From positions 1 through 42,765 of IMG/VR virus record IMGVR_UViG_3300025319_000040: DNA of 42,765 nucleotides. One strand, 5' to 3'. Source of the DNA: a virus. Below, in pieces: positions 5,779-11,924 of the stretch. Numbering within the stretch: position 1 is the stretch's first letter; each line of letters begins with the position of its first letter. The position numbers and the translations under genes were made by a program. The notes under the pieces were generated by a model, which had not been told where the DNA came from, made no database searches, and worked only from the letters and a program-made list of their open reading frames with translations.

Positions 5779-6498
5779 GTGCGTGACAATCAAGCCTTGA
5801 CGCAAGCGGGCGAGATAGTGAAGGCCCCAGACAAACTACCCCATCCGTTGTTCCCGTGGCTCACGCACCGCAAGGGGGAGTTCGCGATCCATTACATGCA
5901 CCAGGGAAACATGAACGCCACGAAATCCGCGATCATGGCCGGATGCTCCATCTCCACCGCCCACGTCTGGGGCTACCGGTATCTTAAAGAAGGAGGAGTT
6001 CAGCGGGCCATACGGCAGATAGCCGAGGAACAGACCCGCATGCTCCAGGTCACGGCGGAACGAATAATTCAGGAGCTTTCCCGCTTGGGCTTCTCGAACG
6101 TGGCGGACGTTCTTGAATACCAGAACGGTGAGATAATTCTTAAGGACTTGGCGAACGTCCCCCCGGACGTGAAGGCGGCCATAGCGGAGATTTCCCATAC
6201 CATCGACAAGGATGGTGCGTCCCGCGTCAAGGTCCGCATGCACGACAAGAAGGGCTCCTTGGATTCACTTGCCAAGATTTTCGGTCTGATGCGTGAGGAT
6301 GGGAACATATCTCTAAAGAACGGTTCCGTGCCCCCTGCTCTCGAGCGGGTGGTCAAGGCCAGCCTTCTCGAGCGTGTCGGGAACCGGTTGCCTCCTCCGG
6401 AGGAGGCCGGGACTTCCCACCTTCCCTCCTTCTGCCCGCCCCCCGTCCCGGATGACCTGGATGGGGGCGCGGGTCCCGCCTCGGAGGAAGAAGATTAA
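5779..6498 (+). CDS. Terminase small subunit
   Basis: DNA-recognition subunit of the packaging motor. The 239-residue protein has an N-terminal helix-turn-helix region of Terminase_2 type (MNATKSAIMAGCSISTAHVWGYRYL), a central helical oligomerisation region and an acidic Pro-rich tail. I prefer GTG at 5779 because GGAGGGAG lies 5 bases before it, and the predicted transcription start coincides with the in-frame ATG at 5764, which would leave that ATG without a leader. The frame is open back to 5347, but that part is low-complexity control region. It is separated from the large subunit by 5.4 kb of opposite-strand genes, which is unusual. Confidence 0.85.
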   Translation: MRDNQALTQAGEIVKAPDKLPHPLFPWLTHRKGEFAIHYMHQGNMNATKSAIMAGCSISTAHVWGYRYLKEGGVQRAIRQIAEEQTRMLQVTAERIIQELSRLGFSNVADVLEYQNGEIILKDLANVPPDVKAAIAEISHTIDKDGASRVKVRMHDKKGSLDSLAKIFGLMREDGNISLKNGSVPPALERVVKASLLERVGNRLPPPEEAGTSHLPSFCPPPVPDDLDGGAGPASEEED

Positions 6499-6659
6499 TC
6501 GTTTTGTTCCTCAATTTGTTCGGTATCGACGTGCGGGTCGCGGAGCCCGAGTGAGAAGGCAAATTCCGAAAATCTTTCCCGCAGGTTCTCGCAGAAGTCC
6601 TCGAGTTCGTTGCTCGGGGCGTGGGACGCGTCAACGTTCACTGTGATCTCGATTCGCAT
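6495..6659 (-). CDS. Hypothetical acidic small protein (54 aa)
   Basis: A 54-residue frame starting MRIEITVNVD after GGGAG. It begins with a beta strand and continues with an acidic helix, ending in Glu/Gln/Asp. Its stop overlaps that of the small terminase on the other strand, marking the end of the minus-strand accessory block. It overlaps the upstream gene by 29 bases. Function unknown. Confidence 0.65.
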   Translation of the reverse strand: MRIEITVNVDASHAPSNELEDFCENLRERFSEFAFSLGLRDPHVDTEQIEEQND

Positions 6660-6924
6660 GTCTTTTCTCCCTGTCGAGAAACTGCGCCACCTTGAGCGGA
6701 TTGAAGCGGGTCAAGGAACCGTCGCTCCGCGTCACGATGATCTGTTTGGAACCGGCGTGGGGGACCATTCCCGCGACGGTGTAGGTCTCGTAGTTGAGGC
6801 AGAACGTGCGGCCCAGGTCCCCGGGCACGAGCCCAAACTTCTGGCACCGCAGAATAAATTCCCTCTCCGCCGGTCCGTTCCTTCCGAATAGGGCCTTGAG
6901 CGTCAATTGCTCGGAGAGCTTCAT
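6631..6924 (-). CDS. Hypothetical protein (97 aa)
   Basis: A 97-residue frame starting MKLSEQLTLKALFGR, overlapping the upstream gene by four bases (ATGA). The second half (YTVAGMVPHAGSKQIIVTRSDGSLTRFNP) looks like a small beta-barrel or SH3-like fold with a basic C-terminus. No named family recognised. Confidence 0.75.
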   Translation of the reverse strand: MKLSEQLTLKALFGRNGPAEREFILRCQKFGLVPGDLGRTFCLNYETYTVAGMVPHAGSKQIIVTRSDGSLTRFNPLKVAQFLDREKRHANRDHSER

Positions 6925-7304
6925 CCGAGGAGTCTCGCGCGGGTGATCCAGAACGTAATATAGTTCACAGGTCCGTTATACGCGGACCACGCAAACTCTT
7001 TCCCGTTGCGCTTCCATTTCAACGTGGGGGGCGGGTCCTCTCTCTCACTGTCTTCCGCAGGGAGTTTTGCAAGAATCTTGTCATATTCCGTCTCCCATTT
7101 ACTCTGGGCCGCTTTCTCGGCCCTGGCGAGGGAAAAATAAATGCTGTCCGGGATCTTGGGAACGAACTCGAAACTGTTGCCCGGATAGTCCCACGTCAAG
7201 TCGAGGAAGGCGAAACGCAGGACGTAGACATGGGTCAATTTCCCGCGCTTCTTGCCCTGCGTCCACCATACCTTGAGAGTGTTGGAATATATGGAATTAG
7301 TCAT
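6921..7304 (-). CDS. Hypothetical protein (127 aa)
   Basis: A 127-residue frame with a perfect GGAGGT site 7 bases before the ATG at 7304. It is aromatic-rich (many Trp and Tyr, for example LKVWWTQG, WKRNGKEFAW), with an N-terminal beta-like half and charged middle. It overlaps its upstream neighbour by 8 bases and its downstream neighbour by ATGA. No function can be assigned. Confidence 0.75.
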   Translation of the reverse strand: MTNSIYSNTLKVWWTQGKKRGKLTHVYVLRFAFLDLTWDYPGNSFEFVPKIPDSIYFSLARAEKAAQSKWETEYDKILAKLPAEDSEREDPPPTLKWKRNGKEFAWSAYNGPVNYITFWITRARLLG

Positions 7305-7476
7305 TTTTTACCTCCTCGGGCTCTTCCCAGTTTTCGTGCTTGAGGCCGTTGGCCACGGCAAGCACGACGGTGTTGATGAGTTGCGCACGGGCGAGGCCGT
7401 TCGTGAAGTCGTACTCCTCGAGCCGCGTCACGATGCTCACTACATCTCCGGCGTCAGTCAGTATTAAAAGCTTCAT
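7297..7476 (-). CDS. Hypothetical protein (59 aa)
   Basis: A 59-residue frame starting MKLLILTDAGDVVS after AGAGGAG. The beginning looks like a beta strand and Gly/Asp turn; the rest is helical (GLARAQLINTVVLAVANGL). The 3' end carries the GGAGGT site of the next gene. Codon use and overlaps support a real gene of unknown function. Confidence 0.7.
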   Translation of the reverse strand: MKLLILTDAGDVVSIVTRLEEYDFTNGLARAQLINTVVLAVANGLKHENWEEPEEVKND

Positions 7477-7517
7477 TTTCTGCTCCTCTAAGGGCGGCGG
7501 GGGATTTGCTAAGCAAC

Positions 7518-7691
7518 TTAGTCCTTGGGCTCGTGGCCATCTTCCGTCTCCTCTTCCTCGATTCCCCAGGATTCCAGGAGGCGGGTGGTGTCGCGCCGGT
7601 CCTGAATGAGGTCCTGAATGACCATCTCGTCGAGCTCCAGGTCGCGCCGCCTGAACAGTGAGTCAAGCGGTCTCAGGTTTCCGTTACACAT
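7518..7691 (-). CDS. Hypothetical acidic protein (57 aa)
   Basis: The start MCNGNLRPLD at 7691 follows a CAGGAGG leader shared with three other genes of this block. The protein is helical and ends in an acidic stretch (EEEETEDGHEPKD). Acidic, short and unique proteins of this type are often DNA-mimic or host-interaction candidates, but no sequence motif supports that here. Confidence 0.65.
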   Translation of the reverse strand: MCNGNLRPLDSLFRRRDLELDEMVIQDLIQDRRDTTRLLESWGIEEEETEDGHEPKD

Positions 7692-7729
7692 CGCATTTCC
7701 TCCTGTCGTGGAAGGTTGGGAATTCAAAA

Positions 7730-7984
7730 TCAAATAAGGGGTCGAAGGGTGGTTAGGTCCTCCTTCACGGAAAAGATTACGTCTGCCCGGCGCTCACGGC
7801 CCGCTGAATAGAGGACCAGAAGGAGCTTCGCCAGGATTTCGTTCCGGTTTTTGCCGAGGACTGGTTTGACGAGGGGCATGCGCTCTAAGTCTTGCTCCAG
7901 GGAATTGAGGAGCTGGAACAGTTCGTTCTGCGGCCCGTTGGCCGCGACCCGCAGTAGAAGGTCTGCGTATTCCACGTTGTTCAT
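7730..7984 (-). CDS. Hypothetical helical protein (84 aa)
   Basis: An 84-residue frame starting MNNVEYADLLLRVAA behind CAGGAGG. Nearly all helix by composition, with Leu-rich heptad-like spacing (LFQLLNSLEQDLERM, AKLLLVLYSAG), which suggests a helical bundle or coiled-coil dimer. It shares its leader sequence with its neighbours. Function unknown. Confidence 0.75.
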   Translation of the reverse strand: MNNVEYADLLLRVAANGPQNELFQLLNSLEQDLERMPLVKPVLGKNRNEILAKLLLVLYSAGRERRADVIFSVKEDLTTLRPLI

Positions 7985-8057
7985 TGTGTTTCCTCCTGTT
8001 GTGGAAGGTTCCCCGGGAGGGGGGTTCCAAGCCCGGCCTCCCTCCCGGGGTTCCCAC

Positions 8058-8276
8058 CTACCGCTCCGCCTTCGGGATGGTCTTGACCACGTTCACGTTC
8101 ACCTGGAAGTCGCCCACCTGCACGAAGCCGGTGGACAGGTGGACGTTCGACTTGCCGGTGCTGGAGAGCTTGCCCTTCTTGGCGGGAGTGAAGGACATGG
8201 TGATCTTCCCGCCCTTGTCCGTGCCGTGTTCGATGTCGAACTCTTGCTCGTTGAACTTGATGGTGGTCTTGTCCAT
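8058..8276 (-). CDS. Hypothetical beta-rich protein (72 aa)
   Basis: A 72-residue frame starting MDKTTIKFNEQEFD with CAGGAGG upstream. It alternates short strands and Lys/Gly turns, ending VNVNVVKTIPKAER, so a compact basic beta fold is likely. It shares the CAGGAGG leader family. No homology recognised. Confidence 0.75.
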   Translation of the reverse strand: MDKTTIKFNEQEFDIEHGTDKGGKITMSFTPAKKGKLSSTGKSNVHLSTGFVQVGDFQVNVNVVKTIPKAER

Positions 8277-8354
8277 GGTGTTGCCTCCTGTCGTAGAACG
8301 AACGGTTCCTGTTCCCCGGCGGGGCCGTTCCCCGCCGGGGCCGTGCGCTTGGAA

Positions 8355-8744
8355 TCAGGCGGCCTTGGGCTCGGCGGAAGCCAGCTTCTTGACCGGCTTC
8401 CCGCCCACCGTGACCTTCTCCCCGTTCCGGACGCGGGCGCGGAGGACGTTCCCGAGGTTCATCCTCTGCTGGCCGATGTTCAGGTGCGACCAGCGGCCCA
8501 GGTCGATTCCGTTCTCCTTGGCGAGCGAAGCGAGGGCCGTGGGACTCACGGCGCCCTTCTCGTCGTGGAGGAACTTGGCCATCATTCCGCAGAGCGTGTC
8601 GCCGCACGACACCTTGTCGGAACTCAGGGCCTTGTACCGCTCTTTGAAGGGGTCGCGGACGATGGAACCGCCCTCCGACTTCTGGGCCTTCTTTTTGCTG
8701 ACGGGCTTGCGAGACTTCTTGGTGGACTTCTTCTTGCTGGCCAT
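8355..8744 (-). CDS. Basic conserved phage protein, paralog A (129 aa)
   Basis: An N-terminal Lys-rich tail (MASKKKSTKKSRK) of about 22 residues is followed by a globular domain starting SIVRDPFKERY and ending with HLNIGQQRMNLGNVLRARVR plus GEKVTVGGK. The same domain is present in the gene at 9256-9789. The domain recurs as an unnamed protein in many phages (from memory). The basic tail suggests nucleic-acid binding. A sigma70-like promoter lies 50 bases upstream, so it can be transcribed independently of upstream genes. A longer in-frame start at 8951 lies beyond the promoter and is unlikely. Confidence 0.8.
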   Translation of the reverse strand: MASKKKSTKKSRKPVSKKKAQKSEGGSIVRDPFKERYKALSSDKVSCGDTLCGMMAKFLHDEKGAVSPTALASLAKENGIDLGRWSHLNIGQQRMNLGNVLRARVRNGEKVTVGGKPVKKLASAEPKAA

Positions 8745-8793
8745 CGCGTTACCTCCTGTCAGATGCGCGGCGCACCTGCCGCGCCATGAAACC

Positions 8794-8822
8794 AGTCTAC
8801 CACGGCCTGAGGTCCTTGTCAA
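8794..8822 (-). promoter_or_regulatory. Sigma70-like promoter inside the accessory block
   Basis: On the minus strand TTGACA (8822-8817), a 17-base spacer, then TAGACT (8799-8794) with TGG before the -10 (extended -10). It should drive the basic paralog at 8744 and the genes beyond. GGCCGTGGTA is shared with the promoter before the small terminase. Confidence 0.7.
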
Positions 8823-8874
8823 GTGGCCTATTACGGTGGGGCGCGGGGCATGTAGAAGACCCTCCTGGAAAGAA

Positions 8875-8976
8875 ATACTCTTCCGGCATTCATTCTTTCT
8901 GGGCATCAGGGTCAGGCGTGGGCTTGGAATCACGCGACCCTGAACACACATACTCTTCTGGCATTCATTCTTTCTG
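8875..8976. repeat. Direct repeat, hairpin, direct repeat element
   Basis: A 27-bp sequence (ATACTCTTCTGGCATTC at its start) occurs at 8875-8901 and 8950-8976 with one mismatch. Between them, 8906-8943 forms a 13-bp hairpin (TCAGGGTC plus GCGTG arms) with a 2-base bulge and 10-base loop. It lies in the 265-base space between two genes, just upstream of the promoter at 8794-8822. It may act as a terminator for the upstream genes, though there is no T-run. Confidence 0.6.
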
Positions 8977-9009
8977 TTCCATGGGAAGCCGTGGGGTGGT
9001 CTGGGGCCG

Positions 9010-9225
9010 CTAGCCTTCGATAGTTAGACCTAGGAAGTTGGACGCCTCTTGTAGGCTGCCGGGGTCAGCTTTCGCGAACTTCTTGGCTGCTCTCGGGCCG
9101 CACAGTCGGCGAACCATCTCAACGTTTTCTACGTCCTGTAAGTACCCTGTCTCCTCAGCCGCGTCGTGGATGACGTACCACACCATCTTTTCCAAAACTT
9201 CTTCATAGCTTTTATTTTTCTTCAT
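9010..9225 (-). CDS. Hypothetical helical protein (71 aa)
   Basis: A 71-residue frame starting MKKNKSYEEVLEKMV after AAGGAGAAAG. It appears all-helical, with a basic start and a central acidic part (AEETGYLQDVENVEM). It carries leader family B, which it shares with two other genes of the block. Function unknown. Confidence 0.75.
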   Translation of the reverse strand: MKKNKSYEEVLEKMVWYVIHDAAEETGYLQDVENVEMVRRLCGPRAAKKFAKADPGSLQEASNFLGLTIEG

Positions 9226-9255
9226 CTCTTTCTCCTTTAGGCGGCTTGGGTTGAA

Positions 9256-9789
9256 CTACTTACGGGCCTTGAGCTTCCGGCCGTTGATCTTGACGACCTC
9301 GCCGTGCTGGAGCTTCCCGCGGAGCTTGTTGCCGATGTTCATACGGATCTGACCACGGTTGAGGTGGAGGTACGAATCCATGGTGAACCCGTTCTCCCTG
9401 GCGATCTTCCTCAGGGCGTCGAGGCTCATCATCCCGCGCTCGTCCGTGGTGGCCGCCTTGAGAGCGACGCTGAGATCGTCACCGCAGATGTAGTCTCCGT
9501 TCTCTTGCAAGTACACCTTCTTGTACACGTCGCGGACGATGCTGCTGGAGGGCACGGCCTCCACCTTCTCCTTCTTCTTGTTCATGGCCTTCTCCTTCTT
9601 CTTGGGGGCGTCCTTCTGCTTGGCGAGGCGCTCGTTGATCTCCTGCACGATGCGGGCCTTCTCCTGCTTGGTCATGGCGCTCTCCTCGGTTGCGGCGGCG
9701 GGCTTGGAACTCGCCACCTGGGAACGGATCTCCTGCGACAACTTCTGCGCGTCCTTTTTAACCTTCTCCAACGTCTGCTGAGCGTTCAT
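9256..9789 (-). CDS. Basic conserved phage protein, paralog B (177 aa)
   Basis: The start MNAQQTLEKVKKDAQ at 9789 is preceded by AAGGAGAACC. An N-terminal, highly charged helical region of about 90 residues with Lys-rich clusters (DAPKKKEKAMNKKKEK) precedes the same C-terminal domain as paralog A: SIVRDVYKKVY, CGDDL, then LNRGQIRMNIGNKLRGKL and VVKINGRKLK. Paralog A lacks the long coiled N-terminus. The architecture suggests a DNA- or RNA-binding protein with an oligomerising arm; the role is unproven. Confidence 0.8.
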   Translation of the reverse strand: MNAQQTLEKVKKDAQKLSQEIRSQVASSKPAAATEESAMTKQEKARIVQEINERLAKQKDAPKKKEKAMNKKKEKVEAVPSSSIVRDVYKKVYLQENGDYICGDDLSVALKAATTDERGMMSLDALRKIARENGFTMDSYLHLNRGQIRMNIGNKLRGKLQHGEVVKINGRKLKARK

Positions 9790-9799
9790 TTGGTTCTCC

Positions 9800-10339
9800 T
9801 TATATTTCCTCAATGTTCACCAGACTGTTTACATCCACCCCCATTACGCGGTCCTTGGGGTTGAGGTTGCAGGCATCCAAGTCACCCTGGATACCCGTGA
9901 GGTCGCCTCGAACGCCCGTGAGGTTGCCCCATACGTCCGTGAGGTCGCCTCGAACGTCCGTGAGGTCGCCTCGAACGCCCGTGAGGTCGCCCCATACGTC
10001 CGTGAGGTCGCCCCATACGCCCAAGAGGCTGCCCCATACGTCCGAGAGGTCGCCTCGAACGCCCGAGAGGTCGCCTCGAACGCCCGTGAGGTCGCCTCGA
10101 ACGCCCGAGAGGTCGCCTCGAACGCCCGAGAGGCTGCCCCATACGCCCGAGAGGTTGCCCCATACGTCCGTGAGGTCGCCTTGAACGCCCGAGAGGTCGC
10201 CTTGAACGCCCGAGAGGTCGCCCCATACGCCCGTGAGGTCGCCTCGAACGCCCGTGAGGTCGCCTTGAACGCCCGAGAGGCTGCCCCATACGCCCGGCGG
10301 TGAGGCGGGGTTTCTTCTTTGAGTCAGCATTCGTCTCAT
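9800..10339 (-). CDS. Twenty-heptapeptide-repeat protein (179 aa)
   Basis: The start MRRMLTQRRNP at 10339 follows AGGAGAAGAA. After 15 basic residues come twenty tandem heptapeptides of the form G-V-[RWQ]-G-[DNS]-L-[TS], then a 24-residue C-terminal tail ending NSLVNIEEI. Regular hydrophobic and Gly positions in a 7-residue period suggest an elongated, possibly solenoid or beta-helical repeat structure. The 21-bp DNA repeat keeps several frames open; this one is chosen because it has the ribosome binding site, a basic leader and a non-repetitive tail. Similar repeat proteins exist in bacteria and phages without assigned function. Confidence 0.75.
   Translation of the reverse strand: MRRMLTQRRNPASPPGVWGSLSGVQGDLTGVRGDLTGVWGDLSGVQGDLSGVQGDLTDVWGNLSGVWGSLSGVRGDLSGVRGDLTGVRGDLSGVRGDLSDVWGSLLGVWGDLTDVWGDLTGVRGDLTDVRGDLTDVWGNLTGVRGDLTGIQGDLDACNLNPKDRVMGVDVNSLVNIEEI
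9875..10294. repeat. Tandem array of twenty 21-bp units
   Basis: Units such as GTGAGGTCGCCTCGAACGCCC (plus strand, one unit) repeat without spacers over 420 bases, encoding the heptapeptides. Variation is confined to a few positions (CGT/CGA, TCGAAC/CCATAC, GTCC/GCCC), which suggests repeated expansion by slippage or unequal recombination. Confidence 0.95.
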
Positions 10340-10374
10340 TTTCTTCTCCTTTAGGCGGCTTAAGTTGGACTGTC

Positions 10375-10578
10375 TCAGTACTCCCATTCGTTGATGAAAT
10401 TGTCCCATTCTTTTTTGTTGTGTATGATGAAAGGATAGGGCCCGTCTTGATTGGGGGTGGAGGATCTCTTTCGCGTTGGTGTGGGGTAGAAGCACCCCGT
10501 AGGAGTGAAGGGCGGCTTGAATCCCATACAAAATGCGACCGTCCTTCCGTCCCTGTCCTCTGAAATGGTATAATTCAT
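10375..10578 (-). CDS. Hypothetical protein (67 aa)
   Basis: A 67-residue frame starting MNYTISEDRDGRTVA behind AAGGAGAAGCC. It is rich in Pro, Phe and Thr (KPPFTPTGCFYPTPTRK) and ends with an aromatic acidic tail (WDNFINEWEY), a non-helical composition. It shares leader family B. No family recognised. Confidence 0.7.
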   Translation of the reverse strand: MNYTISEDRDGRTVAFCMGFKPPFTPTGCFYPTPTRKRSSTPNQDGPYPFIIHNKKEWDNFINEWEY

Positions 10579-10657
10579 CTGGCTTCTCCTTTAGGCGGCT
10601 TTGGGGGCAGAGATACTTTACCCTCTTGTACTGGCTAGGGGCCAGCGGGCCCTGGTA

Positions 10658-10819
10658 CTAGAGCTTGATCTCAACGGCCTTGAACAGCGTGTGCAGCAAT
10701 AACGTCTCCTCTAGGCTGATGTTGTGTGAAAGGATAGCCGTCACTGTGACGGCGTTGAGACCGGCCCGGATTAAGCTCCGGCCCCGGCTATATCTTTTGG
10801 ACCATTCGGTCTTGGTCAT
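10658..10819 (-). CDS. Hypothetical basic small protein (53 aa)
   Basis: The start MTKTEWSKRYSRGRS at 10819 follows AAGGGGG. The first 20 residues are strongly basic; the rest is a Leu-rich helix (SLEETLLLHTLFKAVEIKL). It could be a small DNA-binding protein, but no motif is diagnostic. The next 80 bases downstream hold only a GC-rich inverted repeat. Confidence 0.6.
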   Translation of the reverse strand: MTKTEWSKRYSRGRSLIRAGLNAVTVTAILSHNISLEETLLLHTLFKAVEIKL

Positions 10820-10829
10820 GTCGTCCCCC

Positions 10830-10913
10830 TTACTGGAAAAGGAGAAACGCCAGCCCATGCAGCACCAGCGTCCCGGCCATCACAAGTACGCACCACTTCA
10901 CAAAATCGTTCAT
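10830..10913 (-). CDS. Membrane micro-protein (27 aa)
   Basis: A 27-residue frame (MNDFVKWCVLVMAGT at the start, AFLLFQ at the end) that is almost entirely one hydrophobic helix. GAGGAGGAAGG precedes the ATG. It lies exactly in the gap between two genes. A single-span inner-membrane peptide of unknown role. Confidence 0.6.
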   Translation of the reverse strand: MNDFVKWCVLVMAGTLVLHGLAFLLFQ

Positions 10914-10935
10914 CACCTTCCTCCTCAGGAAGCTA

Positions 10936-11346
10936 TCACACCCCATATTTCTTGAGCCTTTCTTGAACCTTGGCTTGATTCTCGTCGTACGTATCGTCTA
11001 TACTCTTCCTCCACTTGGCGGCGTTGTGTCCGAGCCTCACCTTGGTCAAATATTGTTCCCTGCTATCCGGTTTTCTCTTGGTGATATTGGGTGCGAACGT
11101 GCGTTCCATGGCCCATCCCCATGGACGGATGCGCTTAGCTAGTTCCCACCCCCATGCCCGGCATCGAGGCGCTTGCTTCTTGGGCTTGGGCACTAACCAC
11201 TTACCGTGCTGCGCCTTCATGTTCAGTGCGTCTACGATCTGTTCCTCGATGGGCTCGTCCTCCTCCATTGGCGGCGCTAGCCACTTCGCTCTGATCTGGG
11301 CGGCTATCTCCTCCAATTCTGGCGCTAGGTCCTTCATGTTGAACAT
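10936..11346 (-). CDS. Hypothetical basic protein (136 aa)
   Basis: The start MFNMKDLAPELEEIA at 11346 follows AGGGAGGAGG; a second ATG lies three codons later. The N-terminal third is acidic and helical. Then comes a Lys/Arg/Trp-rich stretch (KWLVPKPKKQAPRCRAWGWEL) and a basic helical C-terminus. The charge pattern fits nucleic-acid binding. A strong GC hairpin sits between its start and the preceding gene. Confidence 0.7.
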   Translation of the reverse strand: MFNMKDLAPELEEIAAQIRAKWLAPPMEEDEPIEEQIVDALNMKAQHGKWLVPKPKKQAPRCRAWGWELAKRIRPWGWAMERTFAPNITKRKPDSREQYLTKVRLGHNAAKWRKSIDDTYDENQAKVQERLKKYGV

Positions 11347-11378
11347 ACGCGTCCTCCTCCCTGGGCCCTGCGGCCCAG

Positions 11379-11468
11379 CTAGTGTGGGAAGTTTGACCAG
11401 CCAGTTACCCACATGTAGGTGAACAGAAGCGTCATTGCCACGATGATCCAGTACTGAACTATGTTCAT
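11379..11468 (-). CDS. Membrane micro-protein (29 aa)
   Basis: A 29-residue frame starting MNIVQYWIIVAMTLL behind GAGGAGGCAAC, made almost entirely of one aromatic hydrophobic helix. It carries leader family C. The longer upstream open frame is shadow. Likely a single-span membrane peptide. Confidence 0.6.
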   Translation of the reverse strand: MNIVQYWIIVAMTLLFTYMWVTGWSNFPH

Positions 11469-11544
11469 GTTGCCTCCTCTCTGGGCTTTATAGGCCCGGT
11501 AAGTGGGGCAGAGACATTCTGCCCCCGTAAGACGGCTGTGGGCA

Positions 11545-11679
11545 TTAAATTTTCTTGATGGGGCCGGGAATCCATCCCACATAAGAAGCGGCGCGGGTAG
11601 CAGCGATGCGCAGCGCAACCTCGACCTGCAGCTTGTGGAGATCCGTCATTTCTACGTTCTTCATATCGCAGGGCTTCAT
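11545..11679 (-). CDS. Hypothetical small protein (44 aa)
   Basis: A 44-residue frame (MKPCDMKNVEMTDL at the start, WIPGPIKKI at the end) with GAGAGGAGG in front. Helical by composition. It is the first gene of the accessory block and shares leader family C. Function unknown. Confidence 0.6.
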   Translation of the reverse strand: MKPCDMKNVEMTDLHKLQVEVALRIAATRAASYVGWIPGPIKKI

Positions 11680-11712
11680 ACTGCCTCCTCTCTGGGCTTT
11701 ACAGGCCCGTTT

Positions 11713-11756
11713 GGTGGGTCCCGGCTAAGGGGCCCCTCGCCCCGCGCCGTCCCACC
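11713..11756. terminator. GC-rich inverted repeat before the large terminase
   Basis: GGTGGG at 11713 pairs with CCCACC at 11751, with an inner GGGGCCCC palindrome. It lies in the 245-base gap between the start of the accessory block and the large terminase. No T-run is present, so terminator function is uncertain. Confidence 0.35.
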
Positions 11757-11836
11757 GCCACTAACTTCGCATCCCCCGCGCATCCTTTTCTGACTTTAAG
11801 TGCCCTTTCGTAGCCTTTTCGCCCTACCCCCTATAC

Positions 11837-11865
11837 TTGTGCCCCGCCTCTTCCTGTGTTATACT
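11837..11865 (+). promoter_or_regulatory. Sigma70-like promoter before the large terminase
   Basis: TTGTGC, a 17-base spacer and TATACT with an extended -10 (TGT before it). Its -35 and the CTGTGTTATA run into the -10 match the promoter at 23450-23478. Transcription should start near 11872, just before an AAGGAGGG motif. Confidence 0.7.
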
Positions 11866-11924
11866 TTTTGGAAGGAGGGTTCTAGCTTGCTTCCTTTCCT
11901 TCCCGCTGAAAGGGTTCGCTCCTC

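Larger units (their letters stand above)
7699..8765 (-). repeat. Leader repeat family A (four copies)
   Basis: On the minus strand CCTTCCACGACAGGAGG or a close variant sits directly before four consecutive genes: 7699-7715, 7992-8008, 8284-8300 (one or two changes) and a shortened version at 8752-8765. Each ends in the Shine-Dalgarno sequence. Repetition across four starts suggests gene-plus-leader duplication or selection for uniform translation. Confidence 0.7.
9231..10601 (-). repeat. Leader repeat family B (three copies)
   Basis: On the minus strand AAGCCGCCTAAAGGAGA occurs exactly at 9231-9247, 10345-10361 and 10585-10601, each time immediately before a gene start. It includes the Shine-Dalgarno sequence. 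It is the second of three leader families in the accessory block. Confidence 0.8.
11361..11709 (-). repeat. Leader repeat family C with hairpins
   Basis: On the minus strand GGGCCTATAAAGCCC followed by AGAGAGGAGG occurs at 11472-11498 and again at 11683-11709 (one base change). GGGC and GCCC form a short stem just before the Shine-Dalgarno sequence. A related leader at 11361-11378 forms a stronger 7-bp hairpin (CTGGGCC, GGCCCAG) before GGAGGAGG. Confidence 0.7.

Noticed and set aside
7851-8943. Two plus-strand frames of more than 300 residues opposite the accessory block
   Set aside because: They lie antisense to five genes with good ribosome binding sites and have no domain features.
9813-10289. 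Open frames in other phases of the tandem array, including a plus-strand one and an Arg/Pro-rich minus-strand one
   Set aside because: The 21-base period keeps several phases open; only the GVRGDL frame has a ribosome binding site and unique ends.
9875-10294. CRISPR-like array
   Set aside because: The units are contiguous with no spacers and encode a regular peptide.
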